Positions 40,596 through 52,047 are shown, counted from the stretch's first letter. The stretch: DNA of 64,000 bases from Candidatus Aminicenantota bacterium (GCA_003141555.1 PLMN01000019.1:62001-126000); one strand, 5' to 3'. The notes: generated by a model not told the origin, from the letters alone. Made by a program: numbers and translations.

Positions 40596-43500
40596 TTACT
40601 TGAACATCGGGTCGGGATTCACCGTTATTTTCTTCGTGGCGATATCCTTGCCGTCCACATTGAGCGTGACTTTGTAGACGCCGTTGTCCACGCTCATACC
40701 GCCCCGGCCGCCGCCTCCGCCGCCTCCGCCGAAGCCTCCGCCTGGACCGCCCGAGGGGGCGCCGGCGGCCGGCTGGCGGTTCAAGGTCCAGAAGGCCCTC
40801 TGCAGGCCCTTCTTGGCGCCTGGGGTCATCTCCTGGATCAGGGTCCCTTCCAGGTCCTTGATCGTCAGCTTGACCGATTTCGCATCCGCCTTCAGGTAGT
40901 AGTAGATCGCCGCGCCGACCTGGGGATTGTCCGCCTTGGCCAGCTCGCCCAGAGTCTCCCCCTTCCGCTCGTAGCGGCTCCAGCGGATGACGTCTTTCAT
41001 GTCGAAGAAATAAGCATCCTTCTGGAGGTTCTCGGCCTTGAATTCCTTGATCGGGAAGATGTCGGCGATGTAGATGCCGCGGCCGTAGGTCCCGATGACC
41101 AGCTCGCGCTCTCGCTTCTGGATGTCGATGTCGCGGATGATGACGTTGGGCGCCGCGGTCGAGAACTTTGCCCAGGTCTTGCCCTGATCGATCGTCACCC
41201 AGACGCCGTAGTCGGTGGCCAGGTACAGGACGTTGGCGTTGTCGGGGTCTTCTTTAACCTTATAGATCGGGTTGTTCATCCCCCCGGAGATGTCCTCCCA
41301 GGTCTTGCCCAGGTCGCGGGTGACGAAGAGCCAGGTTTTATCCTCGTTGTGGGTTCGGTAGCCGTTGAAGGCCACGTAGCAGGTCTTCTCATCGAAGGCC
41401 GACGGGCAGACGGACTTGACCCAGCGGTCGTACGGGATGAGCGCGCCCTTGATGTCCTTTTTGGGCTTGCCCGCCGCGTCGTAGAACTGGGCGGTGAGGT
41501 TGACCCAGGTCACGCCGCCGTCGGGAGACATCTGGAGGTTGCCGTCATCCGTGCCGGCCCAGAGGAGGCCGGGCTTCTTAGGCGACTCGGCGAAGGCGTA
41601 AACCGTGGCGTATTGGAGATTCGTCTTCTTGGAGAGGGCGATCCGCTCCTTGTTGGCCTTGGTAAGGTCGGGGCTGATCGTGACGAACGATCCCCGCTCG
41701 CCCCGGCTCAGGGAGCGGTGGACGAACTGGGAGGCGATGTAGACGATGCCCGGGTTGTGGGGCGAGAGGACGATGGGCGCGTTCCACTGATAGCGCTGGG
41801 CGGGCACGCCGGCCGCCGTCTCCTCGGGGGTGTTCCGCTTGGCGAGCGAAATATTCTCGCCCGTCTTGAGGTTCATCCGGCTCGAGGAGCCGAACTGGCT
41901 CTCGTAGTAAACGTACTCCGGGTTCCACCAGTCGCGGACGGCATAGAAGCCGTCGCCGGTCGGCAGGTAGAGCCAATCCGAGGCGAAGACGCCGTACTGG
42001 TTCCGGTTCTGGGAGGGGCCCAGCCAGCAGCCGTTGTCCTGGGTGCCGCCCATAACGTTGTAGGGGACCTCATTGTCCGCCGAGACGTCGTAGAACTGTT
42101 GGGCGCTGATCGTATTTTTCTGGCTCCAGTGCTGGCCGCCGTCCCAGCTCTCGCATACGCCGCCGTCGTTGCCGGTCAGGATGTGCTTGGAGTTGAGAGG
42201 ATCCACCACCACCCCGCGGTGGTCGACGTGGGTTTTCATCGCCCCCGCGTCCCAGCCCGTGGCCTTGAACGTCTTGCCGGAGTCGGTCGAGACCGTGACG
42301 TTCGTGTCGACGCAATACACGCATTGGTCGTTGTTGGGGTCGATCACGATTCGGCCGTAATAGCCGCCCTCGGTCTGGTTGACCTGGGCGCTGCCGCCGG
42401 TCGAGGCGTAGACCGTCATCTTCTTCCACGTCTCGCCCTGGTCGTCCGAACGGTAGACGACACCCGACCGCTTCACCGGCTGCAGGTTGGCCAGGGCATT
42501 GCCGTACAGCATCTCGAGGACGTGCCGGTTGAGGATCTGGGAGCGGCCCTTGGCCTCGGAGGAGTCGGCCTTGGGCGCCTCCTTCTTCGTCAGCTTCTCG
42601 ACCTCGTCGACGGTCGCGAGGAGGTCCTTGTCCTTGGCGTAGGCCTTCTTGGCGGCCGCCTCGAACTTGAGGATGTCCACGCCGGACTTGGTCAGGAAAT
42701 CCTTGTCTCCGACGGCCTCGTTGAGCTTCTTGACCAGGTCGGCCTCGCTCTCGGCCGCAAACGGCACGAACTTCGGCGCCTGCTTGGCCAGGTCGGCATT
42801 GATCTTGAACGTCTTGAACTTGGCGAACGTGAAATCCTCAGCCCAGAGCCCGGCCGCGCCGCCGCCGCCCCCGCCGAAGCCGCCGGCCGCGCGGAAATTA
42901 GCCACGCCGTCGCGCTCGGCCAGCCCAAGATTCACTTCCTCGTCGAGGCGGGCGTAGACGATGGACGGGTTCTTCTCGAGGATGGCCAGGCCGGTCCGGC
43001 CGATCTCCGCCCCGACCGGAAGCCCGGCGGTCAGCTTCTTCCAAGTCTTGCCGCCGTCCGTGGTTTTATACAGGTCGTTTCCCGGCTGGCGGTCGATGTA
43101 GGTCCAGGCCCGGCGGAAGGTCTTGTACGCCGCGGCGATGACGATGTCGGAATTGCGCGGATCGAGGACGAAGTCGCCGACGCCCCGGTCCTTCATCGGG
43201 AAGACATTGGTCCAGGTCTTGCCGCCGTCCGTGCTCTTGCAGAGGCCGCGCTCGCAGTCCATCTCGTTGTCGTAGAGCTTGCCCTCGGCCGCGATGTAGA
43301 CGACGTCCGGGTTCTTGAAGTCGACCGCGACCTTGGGGATGAAGTAGCTCTTCTCCAGGCCGATGTGCGTCCAGGTCTTGCCGCCGTCCGTCGATTTCCA
43401 GACGCCGTTGCCGTGGGAGCTCGAGCGGGCGTGCATCGGCTCGCCCGTCCCCAGGTAGAGGACGCTTTGATTCGAGGGGGCGATGGCCATGTAGCCCATG

Positions 43501-43841
43501 CTCATGTTGCCGTACTTGTCGAAGAGCGGCTCGAAATGGATGCCGCCGTCCTCGGTCTTCCACAGCCCGCCCGTTGCCGTCAGGACGTAGTAAGCCTGGC
43601 TTTGGCCGCGCGGCACGGCGAATTCCGTGATGCGGCCGGAGAAAGTGAACGGGCCGATGAAGCGCCAGGCGAACTGGTTGAAGTCGTCCGCCGTCACCGG
43701 GTTCGGGGCCGCCGCCGGCGCGGCCGGCGCGGCCGGCTTGGCGGGGGGCGGAGCCTGCTGGGCCGAAACCGCCAGCCCCAGTCCGGCGGTCAGGGCGACG
43801 ACGGCCAGGATCGTCCACGGAGATTTGCGTTGAGCGTTCAA
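40596..43841 (-). CDS. Secreted sortilin/VPS10-like BNR-repeat protein
   Basis: 1081 residues. A signal peptide (ILAVVALTAGLGLAVSA) and Pro/Ala-rich linker precede two beta-propellers built from Asp-box repeats, for example GLWKTEDGGIHF, GVWKSTDGGKTWTHI, GLCKSTDGGKTW, DLYKTTDGGKTW, VYRSDDQGETW, VSTDSGKTF and WVTIDQGKTW. A helical insert lies near residues 340-430. The C-terminal ~130 residues form a beta-domain (LKADAKSVKLTIKDLEGTLIQEM) with a Gly-rich stretch. Sialidase-like or ligand-binding functions are both possible. The start is TTG at 43841 with AGGAGGA upstream. It follows galK by 23 bp. Confidence 0.88.
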   Translation of the reverse strand: MNAQRKSPWTILAVVALTAGLGLAVSAQQAPPPAKPAAPAAPAAAPNPVTADDFNQFAWRFIGPFTFSGRITEFAVPRGQSQAYYVLTATGGLWKTEDGGIHFEPLFDKYGNMSMGYMAIAPSNQSVLYLGTGEPMHARSSSHGNGVWKSTDGGKTWTHIGLEKSYFIPKVAVDFKNPDVVYIAAEGKLYDNEMDCERGLCKSTDGGKTWTNVFPMKDRGVGDFVLDPRNSDIVIAAAYKTFRRAWTYIDRQPGNDLYKTTDGGKTWKKLTAGLPVGAEIGRTGLAILEKNPSIVYARLDEEVNLGLAERDGVANFRAAGGFGGGGGGAAGLWAEDFTFAKFKTFKINADLAKQAPKFVPFAAESEADLVKKLNEAVGDKDFLTKSGVDILKFEAAAKKAYAKDKDLLATVDEVEKLTKKEAPKADSSEAKGRSQILNRHVLEMLYGNALANLQPVKRSGVVYRSDDQGETWKKMTVYASTGGSAQVNQTEGGYYGRIVIDPNNDQCVYCVDTNVTVSTDSGKTFKATGWDAGAMKTHVDHRGVVVDPLNSKHILTGNDGGVCESWDGGQHWSQKNTISAQQFYDVSADNEVPYNVMGGTQDNGCWLGPSQNRNQYGVFASDWLYLPTGDGFYAVRDWWNPEYVYYESQFGSSSRMNLKTGENISLAKRNTPEETAAGVPAQRYQWNAPIVLSPHNPGIVYIASQFVHRSLSRGERGSFVTISPDLTKANKERIALSKKTNLQYATVYAFAESPKKPGLLWAGTDDGNLQMSPDGGVTWVNLTAQFYDAAGKPKKDIKGALIPYDRWVKSVCPSAFDEKTCYVAFNGYRTHNEDKTWLFVTRDLGKTWEDISGGMNNPIYKVKEDPDNANVLYLATDYGVWVTIDQGKTWAKFSTAAPNVIIRDIDIQKRERELVIGTYGRGIYIADIFPIKEFKAENLQKDAYFFDMKDVIRWSRYERKGETLGELAKADNPQVGAAIYYYLKADAKSVKLTIKDLEGTLIQEMTPGAKKGLQRAFWTLNRQPAAGAPSGGPGGGFGGGGGGGGRGGMSVDNGVYKVTLNVDGKDIATKKITVNPDPMFK

Positions 43842-43864
43842 GGTGGGTCCTCCTCTTCTCTTCT

Positions 43865-45040
43865 TCAGCTCGGAAGGACTTCAGTGCCCGTTCTCAAGCT
43901 GCTGATATAAAGCTTCGGCTCTCTTCCGAACGCGTCGCGGAACGCCCGCACCACGCTCTCCTCGAGGGCTCCGACCGCTTTCTCTTCAACCAGGTTGATC
44001 GTACAGCCGCCGAACCCGGCGCCCATCATCCGCGCGCCCAGGACGCCGGGCACCGTCCGAGCGGCGTCGACGAGGAGGTCGAGCTCGGCGCAGCTTACCT
44101 GATAGTCGTCGCGCAGGCCGTCGTGCGAGCCATTCATCCGGCGGCCGAAGGCGGCGAAGTCGCCAGCCCGCAGATCGGCGCAGGCCTCCTCGACCCTCCG
44201 GTTTTCCCGGACGACGTAGTCGCAGCGGCGAAAGAGGACGGGCGCGAATTCGGCCCGGTGGGCGGCCAGCATCTCGAGCGTGGCGTCGCGCAGGCTCCGG
44301 ACGCCGGGGTCGTGCTTCGCCAGGATCTTCACCCCGGCTTCGCACTGGCCGCGGCGGACGTTGTATTCGGACGAGGCCAGCTCCCGCTTGACCAGGGTGT
44401 CGCAGAGCACGACCCTCAAGTCGTCCCGCTCGAAGGGGAAATAGCGGTAGTCCAGGCTCCGGCAGTCGAGCCGGATCACGGACTTCGGCCGGCCGAAGAT
44501 GTTGGCGAACATGTCCATGATCCCGCACCGGACGCCGACGAACTCGTTCTCGGCCTTCTGGGCGAGCTTGACGATGGCCATCGGGTCCAACCCCAGGTCG
44601 AACATGACGTTCAGGGCGAAGGCCAAGCCGGCCTCGAGGGCCGCCGACGAGGACATGCCCGACCCGATCGGGATGTCGCCGCCGTAAAGGCAAGCAAAAC
44701 CTCCCAGGCGATGCCCGGCCTTCAGGAGCTGATCGACGACGCCGATCAGGTAGTTGGGCCAGCGCTTGTCGCTCGGCGCCGGGGCGGCGAGGTCGAATTC
44801 GTGGGACTGTTCGAGGTCGGCGGCGTGGAGGGCCACGCGGCCGCCGGGACGCGGCCCGACGGCGAAATAGATAGCCTTATCGACGGCGGCGGGCAGGACG
44901 AAGCCCTCGTTGTAGTCGGTATGCTCTCCGATCAGGTTGACCCGGCCCGGCGACCGGACAAGGAGCGGCTCGGCCCGGAACATCTCCCGGAACGAGGCCG
45001 CGAGGAGCTGCGGGCGGGCGGGGCCGGCGGGATCAATCAA
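43865..45040 (-). CDS. galK: Galactokinase
   Basis: GHMP kinase of 391 residues converting galactose to galactose 1-phosphate. The family signature GRVNLIGEHTDYNEGFVLP (sugar binding), the ATP loop GSGMSSSAALEAGLA, and MMGAGFGGCTINLV at the C-terminus are intact. The TTG at 45040 overlaps the end of the small membrane protein gene (TTGATTGA) and gives the usual length; a longer ATG frame would overlap the whole upstream gene. Operon with a sodium:sugar symporter implies galactose uptake and phosphorylation. Confidence 0.93.
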   Translation of the reverse strand: MIDPAGPARPQLLAASFREMFRAEPLLVRSPGRVNLIGEHTDYNEGFVLPAAVDKAIYFAVGPRPGGRVALHAADLEQSHEFDLAAPAPSDKRWPNYLIGVVDQLLKAGHRLGGFACLYGGDIPIGSGMSSSAALEAGLAFALNVMFDLGLDPMAIVKLAQKAENEFVGVRCGIMDMFANIFGRPKSVIRLDCRSLDYRYFPFERDDLRVVLCDTLVKRELASSEYNVRRGQCEAGVKILAKHDPGVRSLRDATLEMLAAHRAEFAPVLFRRCDYVVRENRRVEEACADLRAGDFAAFGRRMNGSHDGLRDDYQVSCAELDLLVDAARTVPGVLGARMMGAGFGGCTINLVEEKAVGALEESVVRAFRDAFGREPKLYISSLRTGTEVLPS

Positions 45041-45257
45041 CGGTCGAATTCCGGTTCGCGAGGACGAAGATGAGACCGGCGACGACCATGAGGCCGCCCC
45101 ACCAGACGCTCGGATGCAGGCGGGCCAGGACGGTCTTGGATTCGACGCCGGCCAGAAGATCATAGAGGCCCGTCGCCGTGATCACGGCGCCCATGACCAG
45201 GAGGACCAAGCCGACGAAAAACCAGATCGGCTTCATTTTCTTGACGTTGTCGGCCAT
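45033..45257 (-). CDS. Small two-span membrane protein
   Basis: 74 residues starting MADNVKKMKPIWFFVG; GGAGGAAGGG lies about 9 bases upstream, so an earlier ATG, which would translate that site, is unlikely. Two hydrophobic segments (WFFVGLVLLVMGAVITATGLY and WWGGLMVVAGLIFVLA). It sits between symporter and galK; it may assist the transporter, but no family is recognised. Confidence 0.75.
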   Translation of the reverse strand: MADNVKKMKPIWFFVGLVLLVMGAVITATGLYDLLAGVESKTVLARLHPSVWWGGLMVVAGLIFVLANRNSTVD

Positions 45258-45282
45258 GGCGTTCTTCCCTTCCTCCGGCATC

Positions 45283-46947
45283 TTACCAGAAATAGACGTT
45301 CAGCAGGACCAGGACGATGAGGGCCAGGACGGCGAAGAAGGCCGGCTGCTTGAACCAGGGAATATGTTCCCCGACCGTTTTGGGCGTCAGGCCCTTGACC
45401 AGGCCCACGAGCTCGGCTTCGGGCCTTTTCTTCGTGAAGAGGCTGACCACGATGGTCACGGTGAAGCAGATCAGCCAGGCCCACCAGGCCCGCCAGAAGT
45501 TGACGGCCATGTCGCTCGCCGGGCCCTTGGACAGGGTGAGGAGTCCCGCTTGGATCCACTCGAACTTGACGGCCAAGTACAGGGCGAACGACGAGCCCAT
45601 GCCGGAGATCAGGCCCCAGAACGCCCCGTTGGGCGTGATCCACTTAACGAACATCCCCAGGAGCATCGTGGCAAAGAGCGGCGCGTTGACCCAGGAGAAG
45701 ATGGCCTGCATGTAATCCATGATCGTCGGCATGCTCTTGGCCCAGTAAGCCGTCGCGACGCTGAAGACGATTCCCACGATCGTGGCCATCCGGCCCATCC
45801 AGAGGAGGTGCTTGGGCGACGCCTTCTTGTTGATGACCGACTGGTAGATGTCGTAGGTCCAGACGGTGTTGAAGGCGCTGATGTTGCCCGCCTGCCCGGC
45901 CATGAAACCGGCGAGGAGCGCCGTGATGCCCAGGCCGATGAGGCCGCGCGGGAAATAGCGGGCGATGAGCATGGGCAAGGCCGAATCGTAGTTCAGCTTG
46001 CCCCCGTCTCTCATCAGGGCGAAACCCGAGTTCGAGTCCTTGGCCAGGACGAGGGCGATTAGGCCGGCGACGACGACGATGAACGGCACGGCCACCTTGA
46101 AGAACGAGGCGATGATGGGGGTCATCCTGGCCGAGCGCAGGTTCTTGGCCGAGAAGGCGCGCTGGACGACCAGGAAATCCGTGGTCCAATAGCCGAACGA
46201 GAGGACGAAGCCCAGGCCGAGGACGATCCCGCCCCAGGTGACCATCATCCCGTTGGCCGCGGAGCTGCCCGACGTCGACCAGAGCTTGGAGAACGCCTCC
46301 GGGACGCGGTGCATGATCTCGCCCACGCTCCCGATCTCGACGATGCCCAGGACCGAGACGAGGAACAGCCCGAACCAGATGAGAAAGAACTGGATGATCT
46401 CGGTGAAGATGGCCGACATCAGGCCGCTCAGGGTGACATAGGCGGCCACGGTGATCGCCGAGGCCCACATGCTGACGTCCCAGTTCCAGCCGAGGAAGGT
46501 GTGGAGGACGAGGGCCATGGCGTAGAGATTGATCCCGGAGACCAGCAGGGTCATGATCGCGAAGGAGATGCCATTGAGGACGCGGGTCTTCTCGTCGAAG
46601 CGGAGCTTGAGGTAGCCCGGGACGGACTTGATCCGGCTGCTGTAATAAAACGGCATCATATAGATGCCCAGGAAGAGCATGGCCGGGATGGCCCCGATCC
46701 AGTAGAAGTGGGCGATGTACATCCCGTATTTGTAGGTGTTGCCGGTCATCCCCAGGAGCTCGAGGGCGCCCATGTTGGCCGAAAGGAAGGCCAGGGCCGC
46801 CACCCAGGCGCTGTTCCGGCGGCCGGCGAGGAAGAAGTCCTCCTCGCTCTTCGTGTAGCGCTTCAGGTAGAAGCCCATGCCGATGATGAACGCGAAGTAA
46901 AAGAGGATGATGAACCAATCGACGGCGTGGAGGCCGATCGCCTGCAT
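45283..46947 (-). CDS. Sodium:solute symporter (SSS family), probable sugar uptake
   Basis: 554 residues with about 14 membrane spans. It starts in the membrane (VDWFIILFYFAFIIGMGFYLKR) and has the SSS motifs FFLAGRRNSAWVAALAFLSANMGALELLG, GYLKLRFDEKTRVLNGI and GLIGLGITALLAGFMAGQAGNISAFNTVWTYDIYQ. Closest in feel to bacterial Na+/galactose (vSGLT-like) transporters; adjacency to galK supports galactose. A promoter is at 46978-47006 and GGAAGGAG precedes the ATG. Confidence 0.92.
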   Translation of the reverse strand: MQAIGLHAVDWFIILFYFAFIIGMGFYLKRYTKSEEDFFLAGRRNSAWVAALAFLSANMGALELLGMTGNTYKYGMYIAHFYWIGAIPAMLFLGIYMMPFYYSSRIKSVPGYLKLRFDEKTRVLNGISFAIMTLLVSGINLYAMALVLHTFLGWNWDVSMWASAITVAAYVTLSGLMSAIFTEIIQFFLIWFGLFLVSVLGIVEIGSVGEIMHRVPEAFSKLWSTSGSSAANGMMVTWGGIVLGLGFVLSFGYWTTDFLVVQRAFSAKNLRSARMTPIIASFFKVAVPFIVVVAGLIALVLAKDSNSGFALMRDGGKLNYDSALPMLIARYFPRGLIGLGITALLAGFMAGQAGNISAFNTVWTYDIYQSVINKKASPKHLLWMGRMATIVGIVFSVATAYWAKSMPTIMDYMQAIFSWVNAPLFATMLLGMFVKWITPNGAFWGLISGMGSSFALYLAVKFEWIQAGLLTLSKGPASDMAVNFWRAWWAWLICFTVTIVVSLFTKKRPEAELVGLVKGLTPKTVGEHIPWFKQPAFFAVLALIVLVLLNVYFW

Positions 46948-46977
46948 GTGCGCTCCTTCCCGGAAAGGATAGGGGGA

Positions 46978-47006
46978 GAAATATCACAGCCCCGGCGGGA
47001 AGTCAA
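46978..47006 (-). promoter_or_regulatory. Promoter of the symporter-galK unit
   Basis: Minus-strand TTGACT (47006-47001), 17-nt spacer, TATTTC (46983-46978). It is back to back with the bactofilin promoter. Confidence 0.65.
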
Positions 47007-47056
47007 TTTTGGCCGCGAGGAGGGTCTGGCCGGGATGACGGACGCCCGCGGCCGAG

Positions 47057-47086
47057 TTGACTTCTCCCGTTCCCCCCCCATATAAT
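47057..47086 (+). promoter_or_regulatory. Promoter of the bactofilin gene
   Basis: TTGACT (47057-47062), 18-nt spacer with a C-run, and a perfect TATAAT (47081-47086). Start near 47093, about 30 nt before the ATG. Confidence 0.7.
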
Positions 47087-47123
47087 CGGGGCCGAAATCC
47101 AGCGGGAGAGTGAGGTCCGCCCC

Positions 47124-47504
47124 ATGGCCAAAGCTGAAGAAATCGCCAAGTCTGCCGACCCCAATTCGACGCGCGCCGAGAACGCCTCCGTCCTGGGATC
47201 GTCCCTCGTCCTCAAGGGCGAGATCTCAGGCGACGAGGACCTCGTCATCCGCGGGACGTTCCACGGGTCCATCCGGATCGGGAACCGCGGCCTGTTCATC
47301 GAGCGCGGAGCCCGCGTCGAGGCCGACGTCGAAGCGGATCACGTCTCGATCGCCGGCGCCTTGACGGGGGACATCACGGCCGCTGGCTGGGTCTCCCTGT
47401 CGAGCGAGGCCAGGATGAAGGGCGACATTACGGCCGCCAAGATCCAGATCCGGGACGGCGCCCAGTTCCGGGGCGGCATTAAAATGGCGAAGGGCGGCGC
47501 CTGA
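47124..47504 (+). CDS. Bactofilin
   Basis: 126-residue polymerising cytoskeletal protein. A disordered N-terminal ~20 residues precede the bactofilin beta-helix: SVLGSSLVLKGEISGDEDLVIRGTFHGSI, then repeats VEADVEADHVSIAGALTGDI, GWVSLSSEARMKGDITAAKI and IRDGAQFRGGIKM. The hallmark repeat of six- to seven-residue beta-strands and glycine turns is clear. Probably organises envelope or cell shape. Confidence 0.92.
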   Translation: MAKAEEIAKSADPNSTRAENASVLGSSLVLKGEISGDEDLVIRGTFHGSIRIGNRGLFIERGARVEADVEADHVSIAGALTGDITAAGWVSLSSEARMKGDITAAKIQIRDGAQFRGGIKMAKGGA

Positions 47505-47545
47505 GCCGCCCCCGCCCCATCGTCGGTTTCGTTCTCCGGGCGGGA

Positions 47546-48274
47546 TCAGCGAATGTCGATCGCGCCCCGGGTCCGTTCCCTCCGAGCCTTGTCCATGTCG
47601 TCCCATTTCTTCATGCACCGGTCGTCCTGGCCCCGGACGAGCGAGCATTCGAGGTAATCGGAAATATAGACGACGCAGCCGCGGATGGCCTTGCCGGCCG
47701 GCGTCTTCTCGAATCCGCCGCCGTGGAGCGAGACGCCCGCGACCGAAAGCGACCCGCCCATCCCGGAGCCGGAGGCTTCGCCCTCGATCGTCCGCGTGTC
47801 TACGATTTCGCCCGTCTCGGTGTCGACCACCTTGACGTCGACGGCGATATAGGTCTTGTTCTGCTTCCCGCCCAGGCTCAGGCCGCCGATGCTGATGCCG
47901 CCGTGCTCGCCGCTGGTGTTTTCTTCAAAGGACGAGACCGTCCCCGCGACCAGGTACTTCGCCCCCTTGACCTTGCCCAGCCGAGCCTTGGTCGCCGGAT
48001 CGAGGCGGCCCGAGGAGCCCAGGTCCTGCTCGCCGAGCACCGCGTCGATCTCTTTCCTCTCGAGGACTTGGAAGGCTCTCGTGCTGACCAGCTCCGAGGT
48101 CAGCATGTCGGAGAGCTCCGATCCCACGGAGGCGCTCCACCAGCCCGCGCTCGTCTGGTTCGTAAATCTCAGGACGCCGATCCGGGGCTTTTCGGCTACG
48201 CTTGAGCGGCCGACGCCGGCCAGGACAAAAGCCAGGATCAGCACCACGCCAACGCCTACGATTGCTTTTTTCAA
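47546..48274 (-). CDS. CsgG/LpoB-like exported protein
   Basis: 242 residues. It starts with TTG at 48274 (AGGAGG just upstream), giving a signal peptide KKAIVGVGVVLILAFVLAG. The body has the CsgG/TolB-N-like fold: RIGVLRFTNQTSAGWW, GSELSDMLTSELVSTRAFQVLER, IDAVLGEQDLGSSGRLDPATKARLGKVKGAKYLVAGTVSSF, and VDVKVVDTETGEIVDTRTIEG. A glycine-rich segment and a Cys-containing tail follow. It may take part in outer-membrane secretion or activate a peptidoglycan synthase; no lipobox is seen. Confidence 0.82.
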   Translation of the reverse strand: MKKAIVGVGVVLILAFVLAGVGRSSVAEKPRIGVLRFTNQTSAGWWSASVGSELSDMLTSELVSTRAFQVLERKEIDAVLGEQDLGSSGRLDPATKARLGKVKGAKYLVAGTVSSFEENTSGEHGGISIGGLSLGGKQNKTYIAVDVKVVDTETGEIVDTRTIEGEASGSGMGGSLSVAGVSLHGGGFEKTPAGKAIRGCVVYISDYLECSLVRGQDDRCMKKWDDMDKARRERTRGAIDIR

Positions 48275-48397
48275 GGGTCCTCCTATCTCTGTCATCACAA
48301 TGAAAAAAGTGTAATCTTTTTCGGCCCAAAAATCAATTCCGCTCTCCGCCGGCGCCACCGTCTCGAGCCCGCCGCTCGAACCCTGCCCGAAAAAGGC

Positions 48398-48411
48398 TAT
48401 AATAGGAGGCC
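48398..48411 (+). promoter_or_regulatory. Possible -10 box overlapping the uvrB ribosome-binding site
   Basis: TATAAT (48398-48403) runs into AGGAGG (48404-48409) just before the ATG at 48412. If it is a true -10 box, the uvrB transcript would be leaderless or nearly so. No -35 hexamer is evident, so it may be chance. Confidence 0.3.
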
Positions 48412-50409
<1,998 letters not shown>

Positions 50410-50423
50410 CCGAGCGGACCGCC

Positions 50424-52031
50424 ATGGACCTCCGCAAAAAAGCCGCCGGCTTCCCGAAGAAGGCGGGCATCTATTTCTTCAAGAGTGCCGACGGCGGCGT
50501 GGTCTACATCGGCAAGGCGCGCTCCCTGCGCGACCGAGTCGGGTCGTATTTCCAGCCGTCGGACGATCCGAAGGTGCGCAACATCCTGGCCGAGACGGCC
50601 GACATCGACTACATCCTGACCGAGTCCGAGCGCGAGGCCGCGTTCCTGGAAAACAACTTCGTCCAGCAGTATCAGCCCAAGTTCAACCTCCGGCTCAAGG
50701 ACGACAAGAGCTTCCCCTACGTCAAGCTGACGGTCAAGGAGCCGTTCCCGCGCGTGGGATTCAGCCGCAAGGTCGAGTCCGACGGGGCGAAGTACTACGG
50801 GCCGTTCAGCCCGGCGCGCGAGGCACGCAGGACCATCGGGCTCGTGGGAAAGTACTTCCAGGTGCGCAATTGCGACGAAGCCGTCCCCGGCAAGCGCAAG
50901 CGCCCCTGCCTCGAGTACGATCTCAAACAGTGTTCCGCGCCGTGCGTGGGATTCGTGTCGGAGGAGGATTACCGCCGGAGCGTGGACGAAGCCCGCCTCT
51001 TCCTCGAGGGAAAGAGCGAGCGCTTGCTCAAAGCGCTTAAGGAAAGAATGGACAAGGCCGCAGAGCGCGAGGACTTCGAGGAGGCGGCCCGCCTGCGCGA
51101 CATCGCCCGCACGCTCGAAACGCTCCAGGTCAAGCCGGCCCTGATCTCGGTCCGCCTGGAGAATCAGGACATCATCGGCCTGGCGCAGAGCGGGCGCGCC
51201 CGGGCGGTCTACGTCTTCCTCATGCGCAAAGGCAAGGTCCGCGAATCGCGAGAATTCGAGTTCGAGGACGATCCTGCGCGGGCCGACGGCGACGTCCTGG
51301 CCGACTTCCTGGCGGCGTTCTACCGCGACCGGGAGATCCCGCCCAAGATTCTACTGCCGGCCGCCCCGGCCGGAGCGAAGGAGATCGCACGCGAGCTGGC
51401 GGAGAAGGCCGGCAAGAAGGTCGAAATCCTCGTCCCGGCGCGGGGGAAGAGCCGCGACCTCGTCAGGCTCGCCGTCAAGAACGCCGAGATTCTCCTGCGC
51501 AAGAAAAACGAAGGCGCGGCGCCCCTCGAAGAGATCCGCAAGGAGCTGGGCCTCGCCAAGCCGCCGGATCGGATCGAGGGCTTCGACATCTCGAACACGG
51601 GCGGGACGGAATCCGTGGCCTCGATGGTCTCGTTCCTGGGCGGCCACCCCGACAAAAGCGAATACCGCAAGTTCAAGATCAAGACCGTGGCCGGGCCGAA
51701 CGACGTGGCCAGTCTGGAGGAGGTCCTGCGGCGGCGCTACACGCGCCTCCTCGCCGAGAAGCGGCCGCTTCCCGACCTGGTCTTCGTAGACGGCGGGCTC
51801 CCGCAGCTCGGGACCGCGGAGCGCACGCTTGAAGAGTTGGGCTTGGAGCGCCTGCCCCTCGCTTCGCTAGCCAAGCAGGAAGAGATCATTTACACTCCCG
51901 CGCGCCGGGACGGCATCCGCCTGGAGCGGACTTCGCCCGGGCTCATGCTCCTCCAGCATGTCCGGGACGAGGCCCATCGTTTCGCGATCGCGTTCCACCG
52001 GAAGCGCCGGGCAAAGCGCGCGTTCGCATAA
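50424..52031 (+). CDS. uvrC: Excinuclease ABC subunit C lacking the C-terminal HhH domain
   Basis: 535 residues. The GIY-YIG domain (AGIYFFKSADGGVVYIGKARSLRDRV) makes the 3' incision; a Cys-rich region (CLEYDLKQCSAPCVG) and a UVR motif (MDKAAEREDFEEAARLRDIARTLE) follow. The RNase H-like 5'-incision domain keeps FDISNTGGTESVASMV, DLVFVDGGLPQL and DEAHRFAIAFHR. The protein ends five residues after HRKRRA, where other UvrCs continue with about 60-70 residues of tandem helix-hairpin-helix. The next gene begins 16 bp later, so there is no room for it and no frameshift is seen. Confidence 0.93.
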   Translation: MDLRKKAAGFPKKAGIYFFKSADGGVVYIGKARSLRDRVGSYFQPSDDPKVRNILAETADIDYILTESEREAAFLENNFVQQYQPKFNLRLKDDKSFPYVKLTVKEPFPRVGFSRKVESDGAKYYGPFSPAREARRTIGLVGKYFQVRNCDEAVPGKRKRPCLEYDLKQCSAPCVGFVSEEDYRRSVDEARLFLEGKSERLLKALKERMDKAAEREDFEEAARLRDIARTLETLQVKPALISVRLENQDIIGLAQSGRARAVYVFLMRKGKVRESREFEFEDDPARADGDVLADFLAAFYRDREIPPKILLPAAPAGAKEIARELAEKAGKKVEILVPARGKSRDLVRLAVKNAEILLRKKNEGAAPLEEIRKELGLAKPPDRIEGFDISNTGGTESVASMVSFLGGHPDKSEYRKFKIKTVAGPNDVASLEEVLRRRYTRLLAEKRPLPDLVFVDGGLPQLGTAERTLEELGLERLPLASLAKQEEIIYTPARRDGIRLERTSPGLMLLQHVRDEAHRFAIAFHRKRRAKRAFA

Positions 52032-52047
52032 CGGCCAGGAGCTGACC

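Noticed and set aside
40233-43910. A 1225-codon open frame on the plus strand
   Set aside because: It is the antisense of the sortilin-like gene; GC-rich codon use leaves the opposite strand open. Composition is Arg/Asp/Val-rich with no domain.
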